From positions 1-64,000 of the forward strand of contig NZ_JADEXG010000007.1 in assembly GCF_015207255.1 (NCBI RefSeq): 64,000 nt of DNA, in the 5' to 3' direction. This DNA comes from Vasconcelosia minhoensis LEGE 07310. GTDB taxonomy: Bacteria > Cyanobacteriota > Cyanobacteriia > Phormidesmidales > Phormidesmidaceae. Position numbers and translations under genes: made by a program. Shown here in pieces: positions 7,470 through 17,200 of the stretch. Position 1 is the first letter of the stretch; each line of letters opens with the position of its first letter. The notes beneath the pieces are model-generated. The model had not been told where the DNA came from. It did not search any database and worked only from the letters and a program-made list of their open reading frames with translations.

Positions 7470-10331
7470 TTGAATATGGAAAACCTGCCGTCGCTATCCC
7501 AGACCGGTCGTGCCGATGGTCGTTCGGTAGAGCAGGAGCTAACGCAAATTTTTGCCGTGACCCCTGGCCTGCTGTGCATTGCTGGGCTAGATGGCTATTT
7601 TAAGCGGCTCAACCCTGCTTTTGGTCTGACCCTGGGTTACTCTGACGAAGCCCTCTTGTCTCAGCCATTTATCAACTTTGTTCACCCTGACGATCGCACT
7701 GCGACGCTGGCGGAACTTCATTGTCTGGCCAGGAGCAAAGCCACTCGCGACTTTGAAAATCGCTACCGGGCTCAGGATGGCTCCTACCGTTGGCTACTCT
7801 GGACTGCTCTGTCCAACCCGCAGGAGGGCCTAATTTATGCATCGGCCCAAGATATCACCGAGCGCAAGCAGGCCGAGCAAGCGCTTAAGCAAGAACGGGA
7901 TTTTAGCCAGGCCATTTTGAATACGGTAGGGGTGCTGGTGATGGTCCTGACCCCCCAGGGACGGATTGTCAGCTTCAACCGCGCCTGCGAAGCCATGGCG
8001 GGCGTCTCACTGGAGGTCGTAAAAGGCCGCTTTGCGTGGGACTTATTGCCCGTTCCGGCAGAGGCGATGGCCCTGCAAGCCGCCTTTGACCATCTGGCTC
8101 AGGGGCAGATCCTCCCTTCCTGGGAAAGTCATTGGGAGAGCCCAGGCGAGACTCATCGCCTGATTGTCTGGTCCAATACCCTTTTGACCCAGGCCGATGG
8201 CACGGTTGAGTATGTGATTGCGACCGGCATTGATATCACCGAGCGGCGGGCCGATCAGCAGCGGCTAGAGCAGCAAAACCGCCAGGGTCAGCTGCTGACC
8301 GAGTTGAGTCGCAAAATCCGCCAGTCGCTGGAGCTGTCTGAGATTTTGCAGACGACGGTGAGCGAGGTGCAAACGCTACTGGGCTGCGATCGCGTCTTTA
8401 TCCTCCAGGCTCAGGCCGATAGGACTGGCAAAACCGTTGCCGAAGCCTTTGTACAGGCTGATTTTTCCCTACTCCAGCCCGGCCGCCAGTTGTTCAGCTT
8501 TCCCCCCAGCTATTTAGACTACCATCGGCTCCGGTCGATCTCCGTCGCGCCGACGCCGTCCGAGCTGCCCGCGCCGACGCTGCTAAACGCCATCTCGGTC
8601 CAGTCTGAGCTAGTGGTGTCGATTATTACCCATGGTCGATTTTGGGGACTGTTGGTTGCCCACCAATGCACCCAGCCCCGCCAATGGCATTCCATAGAAG
8701 TTAACCTGATGCAGCAGCTAGCCGATCAAATTGGGGTCGCTATTGACCAGGCCGAGCTGCTGAACAACTTGGAAGGCCTGGTGACTGAGCGAACGCTAAA
8801 GCTGACCCAGATCAATACCCAGCTCCAGCAAGAGATTGGCGAGCGGCATCAAACTGAACTGGCCTTACGCGAAAGCGAACAAAAGTTTGCTGGCATTCTG
8901 GATATTGCCGAGGAGGCCATTATTTCGGTCGATCAGAACCAGCAGATTCAGCTCTTCAATCAGGGAGCCGAGCGGATTTTTGGCTATCAGGCGGCGGAGG
9001 TAATCGGGCAGTCGCTAGATATTCTACTGCCGAGTAGCTCTCGTCAGGTACATCGGCAGCATGTTCACCAGTTCGCCGCTAGCGGAACGGTGTCACGGCG
9101 CATGGCGGAGCGCAGCAGCCAGGTCTCTGGCCGCCGCAAGAACGGGGAAGAGTTTCCTGCTAAAGCATCGATTTCCCGGCTACAGACTAAGACAGGCAAT
9201 CTCTTTACCGTGATCATTGAGGATATTACCATCCGTGAACAGGCAGAAGCCGCCCTAAGGCGCAGCGAAGAACAGCTGCGGCTCACAACCAACGCGCTGC
9301 CGGTGCTCATTTCCTATGTCGATACGCGGCATCGCTACCGGTTTAATAACCGAGCCTATGAGACCTGGTTTGGTCGGCCCTATACCCAGATGCAGGGCCT
9401 GCATCTAAGTAGCGTCCTCGGGGCGGCCACCTATCGCTCGGTGCTGCCCTATCTGGAGCAGGCGCTAGCGGGTCAAACGGTGACCTTTGAGACGGCCTTT
9501 CCCCATCAGGACGGTAATAGTCACTGGGTCAGTGTTAGCTATATTCCCGACGTTCAGGCCGGGATGGTGAAGGGCTGCTTTGGCCTCACCAGTGATATCA
9601 GCGATCGCAAAGCTACCGAACAGCTCAAGGACGAATTTGTCTCAGTCGTCAGCCATGAGCTACGGACGCCGCTGACCTCGGTGCATGGCTCCCTCAAGCT
9701 GCTGGCCACAGGACAGCTGGGAACCCTAGCCGATGAGGGCAAAGCGCTGCTGGAAATTGCGATAAAGAATACCGAGCGACTGACCCGACTGATCAATCAT
9801 GTTCTAGATCTAGAACGAATTGAGTCGGGCCAGGTGACTATGGTCCAGGAATGCTGTCAGGTGACTGACCTGATTGACAATGCCGTGCAGGCGATCCAGC
9901 CGATGGCCCGGGCCCACGACATCACGTTTCAGATCCAGGCAGAGCCAATGGCCCTATGGGTTGATCCGGACCACATCGCGCAGACCTTGATCAATCTGCT
10001 GAGTAACGCGGTGAAGTTTTCTCCGCCCGGGTCAGTGGTGCGGGTGCGGACAGTCGATCGGGGCGAGCAGGTGCGCTTTCAAATTGAAGATCGGGGGCGG
10101 GGCATTCCCTCTGACAAGCTAGAGACTATTTTTGAGCGGTTTCAGCAGGTCGATGCGTCTGACTCTCGCGAGCGCGGCGGCACCGGTTTGGGGTTGGCTA
10201 TCTGTCGGGAGATTGTGCAGCGCCACGGTGGCCGGATCTGGGTAACAAGCCACCACGGTGAAGGTAGTCAGTTTTGTTTTACACTGCCCAAAGACGCCGA
10301 TCCCAATTCACACGGCTTATCTGGGAGCTGA
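7470..10331 (+). CDS. Soluble PAS/GAF sensor histidine kinase
   Basis: A cytoplasmic sensor kinase of 953 residues with no membrane segment. In order: PAS (about 25-135, ending in the QDITERKQAE linker), PAS (145-262), GAF (272-430), a coiled-coil linker, PAS (465-592), PAS (598-718), then HisKA with the phospho-acceptor His729 in SHELRTPL, and a HATPase domain ending near residue 940 with the GGTGLGLAI lid motif. The GAF lacks an evident chromophore-binding Cys-His pair, so light sensing is not indicated. An alternative start lies two codons in. It is followed 7 bases later by a receiver gene, forming a kinase-regulator pair, probably with the response regulator at 5072 in the same system. 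Confidence 0.92.
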   Translation: MNMENLPSLSQTGRADGRSVEQELTQIFAVTPGLLCIAGLDGYFKRLNPAFGLTLGYSDEALLSQPFINFVHPDDRTATLAELHCLARSKATRDFENRYRAQDGSYRWLLWTALSNPQEGLIYASAQDITERKQAEQALKQERDFSQAILNTVGVLVMVLTPQGRIVSFNRACEAMAGVSLEVVKGRFAWDLLPVPAEAMALQAAFDHLAQGQILPSWESHWESPGETHRLIVWSNTLLTQADGTVEYVIATGIDITERRADQQRLEQQNRQGQLLTELSRKIRQSLELSEILQTTVSEVQTLLGCDRVFILQAQADRTGKTVAEAFVQADFSLLQPGRQLFSFPPSYLDYHRLRSISVAPTPSELPAPTLLNAISVQSELVVSIITHGRFWGLLVAHQCTQPRQWHSIEVNLMQQLADQIGVAIDQAELLNNLEGLVTERTLKLTQINTQLQQEIGERHQTELALRESEQKFAGILDIAEEAIISVDQNQQIQLFNQGAERIFGYQAAEVIGQSLDILLPSSSRQVHRQHVHQFAASGTVSRRMAERSSQVSGRRKNGEEFPAKASISRLQTKTGNLFTVIIEDITIREQAEAALRRSEEQLRLTTNALPVLISYVDTRHRYRFNNRAYETWFGRPYTQMQGLHLSSVLGAATYRSVLPYLEQALAGQTVTFETAFPHQDGNSHWVSVSYIPDVQAGMVKGCFGLTSDISDRKATEQLKDEFVSVVSHELRTPLTSVHGSLKLLATGQLGTLADEGKALLEIAIKNTERLTRLINHVLDLERIESGQVTMVQECCQVTDLIDNAVQAIQPMARAHDITFQIQAEPMALWVDPDHIAQTLINLLSNAVKFSPPGSVVRVRTVDRGEQVRFQIEDRGRGIPSDKLETIFERFQQVDASDSRERGGTGLGLAICREIVQRHGGRIWVTSHHGEGSQFCFTLPKDADPNSHGLSGS

Positions 10332-10338
10332 CAAAGTT

Positions 10339-10725
10339 ATGGGCAGCAAGCGCATTCTACTGGTTGATGATGAGTCCGATATCCAGACTGTCGCCCGTCT
10401 AGGTCTGACCCTGGGAACAAATTGGGAAGTTTTAACCGCGGTTTCTGGGCAGGCCGGAATCGAGGTTGCGATCGCGCGTCAGCCCGATGCCATTCTGCTC
10501 GACGTGATGATGCCCGACATGGACGGCCTAGCCACTATCGCCGCGCTCAAGGCCAACGCCGAAACCCAGACCATTCCGGTCATTTTTCTCACCGCTAAGG
10601 CCCAGGCGGCCGACCGTCGCAGGCTATACGAGGTGGGCGCGCAGGGGGTGATTACCAAGCCCTTCGACCCGACGACGCTGGCCAGTCAGGTCAGTGGCTT
10701 CTTGGATTGGCCGCTGACGGGCTAG
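10339..10725 (+). CDS. Single-domain response regulator (CheY-like receiver)
   Basis: A 128-residue stand-alone receiver. Visible are the acidic pair in ILLVDDE, the phospho-acceptor Asp in ILLDVMMPDMDG, FLTAKAQ for the switch Thr, and ITKPFDP with the conserved Lys. I chose the ATG at 10339 because it gives a standard receiver N-terminus 7 bases after the kinase stop. A longer frame from 10258 would overlap the kinase and add residues unlike the family. It most likely takes phosphate from the kinase encoded just upstream and passes it on through protein contacts, since no output domain is attached. Confidence 0.92.
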   Translation: MGSKRILLVDDESDIQTVARLGLTLGTNWEVLTAVSGQAGIEVAIARQPDAILLDVMMPDMDGLATIAALKANAETQTIPVIFLTAKAQAADRRRLYEVGAQGVITKPFDPTTLASQVSGFLDWPLTG

Positions 10726-10832
10726 CCGTCTCTCCACCCTCATAAAAAGCTCATAATTGGGCTCTATGATAGAACCCTGTTTTCAGACTTCGGCCCTTGG
10801 TGCTGGAGACGTGAGAGCATAGAACCGGTTAG

Positions 10833-11816
<984 letters not shown>

Positions 11817-11822
11817 TTGGAC

Positions 11823-12362
11823 TTAGGGGTCAAAACTTGCGTCACAGTCATCTCCTTCAGCCGTGACCATACTCCCGAGCAGAGTAGTCACTACGACACA
11901 GCGTGGCGGCACACCGCCATCGACTGCGGACACTTTAATGACAAAAGGAACGACTGCTACAGTAGGATCCGAATTCGGTACGACCTGCCCCTTATGGTTG
12001 AAGGCTATGCTAGTGGCTTGTACATTATTGACGAAAGCTTCAACTTTAAGCGCGCTCTTACCATCCCCAATTTTCTGTTCAAGGCTGGTGCTACTGGGTG
12101 CAGAGACAGTTAGGGCCGGGGCTCCAGGGGTCGTAACTAATCCAATCGTGCGAGTTAGGCTTTGTTGTTCGGCGTCAGTTTGAGCCTTGGTCATAATTTG
12201 CAGCACTTCGCCTCGGGCGGCATTTAACCGCTGACGGGTGACGAATGACAGCCAGCCAGGAGCCGCGATCGCGCTGATTACGCCAATCATTATAATGACG
12301 ACAAGCAACTCAATAATAGTGAAACCGGCAGATGCAGAAGTTTTAGCACGCATAGCATTCAA
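11823..12362 (-). CDS. FimT/GspH-like minor pseudopilin
   Basis: A 179-residue type IV pilin-like protein. The prepilin peptidase site is clear: AGFTIIELL, with cleavage after Gly and Glu at position +5, followed by the hydrophobic helix VVIIMIGVISAIAAPGW. The globular part ends with a cysteine-containing strand, PRCVVVTTLLG, and another Cys near the C-terminus that could form a disulfide loop. It lies last in the hpsA-hpsB-hpsC operon, 30 bases after hpsC, so it probably helps build the pseudopilus-like apparatus for polysaccharide secretion. A paralogue with the same C-terminal pattern lies at 29768-30301. Confidence 0.85.
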   Translation of the reverse strand: MNAMRAKTSASAGFTIIELLVVIIMIGVISAIAAPGWLSFVTRQRLNAARGEVLQIMTKAQTDAEQQSLTRTIGLVTTPGAPALTVSAPSSTSLEQKIGDGKSALKVEAFVNNVQATSIAFNHKGQVVPNSDPTVAVVPFVIKVSAVDGGVPPRCVVVTTLLGSMVTAEGDDCDASFDP

Positions 12363-12392
12363 AGCTCAACCCTAGTAATTCAATATCCCTAA

Positions 12393-13454
12393 TTATTCAG
12401 AGGGTGTTTTTTCGATCACACCGCGTACGAGAACCTGAGTTTGCAGTCGAGGCAGCTTGCTGCTCTCGCTGATGCCACCAAGTACTGGGCTAGGCCCCCC
12501 GTTAGACGGGTTCGCGTTCCCTCGAATAAACAGAAAGGCATCTTGCCCAGCCCGGTTAATTACACCGGCTGTAGTGCCTGTTATGGGCACAGTATCTCGA
12601 ATGCAGGCGAAAAAGCTGGTAGATTTATCTGCGTTGCTAGGCAACAAGACATAGGCAGTCGGCAGTGCTGAACCAGGAGTTGGTTGTTCACCGGTCAGAA
12701 AACGACAGTCTGGTTGATTTGCTGTAACTGTAGTGGTCGTAGCGGTATCTAAATAGTCGACGAGCACCGATGACTGGCCTGATGTTTCAGAAACATAGGT
12801 TACCGGGTCGACATTTGGGTTGAGAATTTGCCTTGTCCAAGTTTCAAAGCTAAAACCAGGTCTGGAGGGGTCTAGATAGCCAGGCCGTTGAACAAGGCCC
12901 GTACTCGAAATGGTTTGATATTTTCTCAGCTCGTATCGGACCAGCCTAGATTGACCTTCCCACACCGTGCTGCTGGTATTATTGATCTGTCCGTAGACCA
13001 CTAATGTATAAGCAGCTTGGCGAATTTTGAGGACTTTGCACTCGTCCTTTTGGGCAGGAGTAGACAAAGAATCACAGTTGCTAGGGAGAGCGCTGGTATC
13101 TACCGGGTCAAGTCGCCAAAACGCTAAGACTGGGACCGCGTTAGCAGGAAAATCAGTGACGCCAGTTGCCTGATTGACCACCGCTGCTGGGTCGGTGTAG
13201 ACAAATACGGCCTCTCTCAGATCGTCGGCAATGTAGTCGAGTCCCCGTTTCATGTTTTTCTGGGTTTGTTCTAAAACAGTCTCTCGCTGGTCAGTTTTTA
13301 GTAGGTCAACTGTCAAAAAAAGCAGCCCCGAAACGACAATACTGGAAATTATCAGGGAGGTCAGAATCTCCAGCAGGGTAAACCCTCCTTGGCTGAGCTG
13401 ACGAGACTGGCTCAGCAGCCTATACCAGTAAATCTTAGCAGGATGATGGGTCAT
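12393..13454 (-). CDS. hpsC: Hormogonium polysaccharide secretion pseudopilin HpsC
   Basis: Hps proteins are needed for polysaccharide secretion and gliding motility of hormogonia in Nostoc punctiforme. HpsC is a minor pseudopilin there. This 353-residue protein has the prepilin site GGFTLLEIL and a hydrophobic helix (about residues 25-50), then the family-typical helix DQRETVLEQTQKNMKRGLDYIADDLREA. The rest is a long beta-rich, presumably extracellular, domain. It sits between hpsB (79-base gap) and the FimT-like gene (30-base gap) in one minus-strand operon. Assignment rests on the N-terminal pattern and the gene order. Confidence 0.85.
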   Translation of the reverse strand: MTHHPAKIYWYRLLSQSRQLSQGGFTLLEILTSLIISSIVVSGLLFLTVDLLKTDQRETVLEQTQKNMKRGLDYIADDLREAVFVYTDPAAVVNQATGVTDFPANAVPVLAFWRLDPVDTSALPSNCDSLSTPAQKDECKVLKIRQAAYTLVVYGQINNTSSTVWEGQSRLVRYELRKYQTISSTGLVQRPGYLDPSRPGFSFETWTRQILNPNVDPVTYVSETSGQSSVLVDYLDTATTTTVTANQPDCRFLTGEQPTPGSALPTAYVLLPSNADKSTSFFACIRDTVPITGTTAGVINRAGQDAFLFIRGNANPSNGGPSPVLGGISESSKLPRLQTQVLVRGVIEKTPSE

Positions 13455-13533
13455 GAGTTTACAAATTTTGGGCAGTCGTAGCGATATTAGAATTGCCGGA
13501 GAGGCATTTCAACATAACCGTCAGAAAGACTCT

Positions 13534-14217
13534 CTAATCACAGTTCATTGAAGCAGGCGGAGTAGAGCCTAGATATCTCCTATAATCGCAGAGAGAATTT
13601 TCTCGATCGGGTTGGACGATGGTTGTATAGAGCACTGCCAGCGGCTTAGTTGCTCTTTGTCCTTCGCCGCTGGTAAAGCTCAGCTGGGCCGGGCGGGTTT
13701 CAAGGCTAGTTTTGTTTCTGTCGAATGAGGCATAGTCATAGACCCGTACACCCAGCTCAAATGCCAAGGGGTTTGCCCCGCCCGTCGTCCGGGTTTTAAT
13801 CACTTGCACAGCATAGTCAGGAGTACCATCGTCGTCTATATCAACCTGCAAGGCGGTGTTCTGATTGCCGGTAGGCCAGGCATGGGTATCAGCGGTGGGG
13901 GCACCGGCTGCGGCAACCGTACCGCCCGATATCTCCGCAATTTTGTCAATACTGCCAGTATCGCCGCGTTCAACCGCCAGCCGCACCTTGTCAACTTCGG
14001 CCTGGGCAAGCTGTAGGGCCTGCTCCGCCTTTTGATTCTGTATCCGAGTGGCGACAGCGGTGACCATCATTGGCGTTGTTGCGGCCATGCTGGCGGCGAT
14101 GACGACAATCGCGACCAGGCATTCAATCAGTGTGAGGCCGGCGGTGTGAGTCGCTTGGCTGAAATAGCGACCCACCCACCGATGGCGGAACTGCTGGGCA
14201 AAACGGTTAGATGACAT
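13534..14217 (-). CDS. hpsB: Hormogonium polysaccharide secretion pseudopilin HpsB
   Basis: A 227-residue pseudopilin. The leader is basic and about 27 residues long, followed by the prepilin site AGLTLIECLVA. Position +5 is Glu and is followed by Cys. A hydrophobic helix and the typical NQKAEQALQLAQAEVDKVRLAVERG helix come next. The globular part carries DIDDDGTPDYAVQV, a possible calcium-binding loop of acidic residues. Two cysteines at the C-terminus (near CDYRRY and the last residues) could close a loop. It is 21 bases downstream of hpsA and is likely translated from the same mRNA, working with HpsC in the secretion apparatus. Confidence 0.87.
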   Translation of the reverse strand: MSSNRFAQQFRHRWVGRYFSQATHTAGLTLIECLVAIVVIAASMAATTPMMVTAVATRIQNQKAEQALQLAQAEVDKVRLAVERGDTGSIDKIAEISGGTVAAAGAPTADTHAWPTGNQNTALQVDIDDDGTPDYAVQVIKTRTTGGANPLAFELGVRVYDYASFDRNKTSLETRPAQLSFTSGEGQRATKPLAVLYTTIVQPDRENSLCDYRRYLGSTPPASMNCD

Positions 14218-14238
14218 CGCAATGGGCTCCTAATTGAC

Positions 14239-17200
14239 CTAACAGCTTGAAAGCGCGCTACACAGATTTTGGATGTAGGGATCGTCTACCGGCAGCTCAC
14301 GAAAGAATTCGCTGCGAGGTTGGCCTACGGTGACAAAGCGTTGAGCAATAGGCGCTGAGGGGGCATATTGAAGGCCCACATCGTACCCCCAGAGCCGGTT
14401 AGCCGCGCCGTAGAAAACAATGTTTTCCTCTCTCTTAGGGTTCTCACCTGGTTCCCAGGCATCCTGGTCCCAAGGAGCAGTGGCCTGAGTGCTGAAGTTG
14501 AGCTGAAAGAAACCACCTGAGATATAGAGGTTTTTACTTTTCCAGTGCTCCAGCAGTCGGGGGAAATTGTGCATACCGCCGTAGGGCTGTTCTACGCGAG
14601 AGGGAACAATTCCAGCGATTAGCAAGGCATTGATGCGCGTATTATTTTTAGCAGAGATCTGGTTGGCTGCATGTTGGCTTTTATCGGTAAATCTGCCATA
14701 TTCAATAGTGCCTACACCTGACACTAGATCAGGTTCACCATTTCTATTGAGTCTGATCGGGACACTGATTGCGGTAGGGACGGACCCTCCTGTCTCCCGT
14801 ATCCACTGTTCTCTGCTAAAAGCTATCTTCCGAGCAGGGTCTGTCCCAGACTTGTAGGGGCGATTGAAGTTGAGGAAAGAAGAATCTACTACCGGGGAAC
14901 CGTCTCCAGAGCCCACATCATAGACAAACCCATCCTCAATCACGCCATCCCTAAAGTTGTCAGACTGTGTTGTGATCCCATCGGCAAAAATTTCAGCCGG
15001 TCGCCACTTGTCATCTTCAGCAGTGGCAAATGTGGTATCTAAGGTGCTACGGGTGTAGAAGTTGTCGTAGTCGTCGTCCAGCTTTTGGGTGAACTCTTCT
15101 AGCCGAGCACCGCTGCTCCTATCCTGGTGCCAGTTAAAGTCACCCCTAATATACACCGGGTTGTCTGAGTTAAACGTTATTCCGTGAAGCACGGTGGATG
15201 GGCGGTTGAAATCTTTTCCATTAATCAGTCGCCAGCCGTGGGGGCGGCGGTCGGGATCGGCAAAGAAATCAACGGGCTTGGGACTGATCAGGTTGTCAGT
15301 ATTGAGCGGTGGGTCCTGAGTTCCGGACTGGTTTCCCAGATTATTTCCGGTTGCCTTCATTCGACAGTTGGAAGTGATAATAGTTGCTAGCGTGTTACAG
15401 CTTCCCCAATTGGCTGCCCTGGGACGAACGATGGAATCTTCACGGACCGCATCTTCACGGAATGCGTAGACAACGCCATCGGTTACTGCTGAAATCCACT
15501 TATCACCGTTGTTTCCTCTATTGAAAAGCTGGTCGAGATCCATATCCATTACCCGGGTGTTTAATACCTCTCGACCATCCATGATGCCCTTGTCCAGCAG
15601 AGCTAGATTGAAGAAACCGGCGGGAGTAGAAATGGTCATGGGTTGACGCGTTGAGGGATCGGGATCGAACACTCCCCTGAGGGTTTCGGGATCTGAACTA
15701 TCCCAGTTACTCAAAGTAGGCGGGTTAAATTCCGTAGGGTTTCTAAAGGGCAGCTGCCAACTGTCAGGGCTGCTCGCACCAGCGCCAATGTCTCTAGGGT
15801 CGAGCTTGATGCTGCTGATGCTGAGCGCTTTGTAAGCTACCGCTGAGCTTTTGTTTGTTCCACTCGTGACAGGGTTGTTACTAATGTAGGCTTGAGCGAT
15901 GTACTCCTCAGTGGAGGGCTGTGTTTCGCGCTGGTTGTGATTAACCGTGGGAAACAGGTAGTAGAGGGCGGGATATTTCGGTCCTGCCTGCTTGGAGCAA
16001 AAGATGTTTGCCAGCGCTAGCCGCTTGTCACGACCTGAAATGCTGCTGAATTCGGCATCTGGGTTGCAGGTGAGTTCGTATGTACCTGCCGTAAAGGCAC
16101 CTGAAGTCGGCGCGAGGGAGTAATCGTGAATCTTCGTATTAGCCCCTCTAAAGCCGAGAGCGCGATCGCGCTCGGTCTGGTAGTACAGGGCTAAAGCTCT
16201 AAATTCCTCTGGGCTGGTCTGACTGGACAGGAATGTCGCCCAATCCTCCAAAGTCTGTACTTTTGGGTCGCCCGCGAAATTAGTAATGACATAGTCAGCA
16301 ACAGACTGTCCCTTACTGCTAATAATACTCTCGCTAGCTGATTTCAAGCTATCGAGGTTGTAGGCTAGCATCCCCAGGGTACAGGCCGCGCTGTGAAGCG
16401 TAGACTTGTCGGCCAGGCTCAGATCTGTGCTCGGGTCTGTCGCCCGAGGAACTTGGTACGACACCTGGTCAGACCCTGAGGCATCGATGTAGTCGTCAAA
16501 AATCCGTCTGAGCTTGGAGAAGTCTCCCCACATGGCGAAGTAAGGATAAGGATGAACCTGATTATCCTGTACCGGCCTGAAAGAGGGCGCACCGCCCAGC
16601 GGATCACCGGCAAAGTAGGCCAGATTCCTCAAGGCGCTGCCAAGCGGGCTAGTACGATCGTTAACCGCTGTCCGGAAAGCGGCTTCAGGGTTAGCATTTG
16701 ACTCAAATGGAACCTTAAACTCCCAACCGTTGGTGCCCCGACCGTTCAAGAAGTTCACTTCGAGCGTTGAGGTACCGGGATAGGTCTTAAACGTGCGGCT
16801 GTCGCGCAGGCTCATGAACGTCCCGGGATGGACGGTTGAAGCGACGCAAGCCAGGGGATACTCACCGCCATAGGATTTATAGTGGTACACCGCCATACTT
16901 TGTACGGCCGCCAGATTATCTCGCAGGGAACGGCGCTGGCGCTGCTCATGACTAGAAACACTACTAGGCGGGTAAAGGGGATCATTAGCGGCTCCCCAGC
17001 CATACATATTTCCTAACTCTAGCCGCTGTCCCACAATTAGCCGCAGCCCACCCGCGACGGCACGCCGCTCCCAGTAGCCATCTAGACCAAAGTTACCGTT
17101 GCTAGGATTTGTCGCATCTGGTGAAAAGGCATTGAGGGTGGGGTTGGTCTCGATTCTGTCACCCAGTACCGATGCATCACTCGCCAGGCTATTTTGTGAG

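Noticed and set aside
8281-8770. Phytochrome-like light sensing by the GAF domain of the kinase at 7470
   Set aside because: No Cys-His pair at the chromophore site is visible. The only Cys, in LLGCDRVF, is at the start of the fold.
10258-10338. Longer start for the single-domain receiver
   Set aside because: It would overlap the histidine kinase gene and add residues not found in receivers. The ATG at 10339 gives a standard start.
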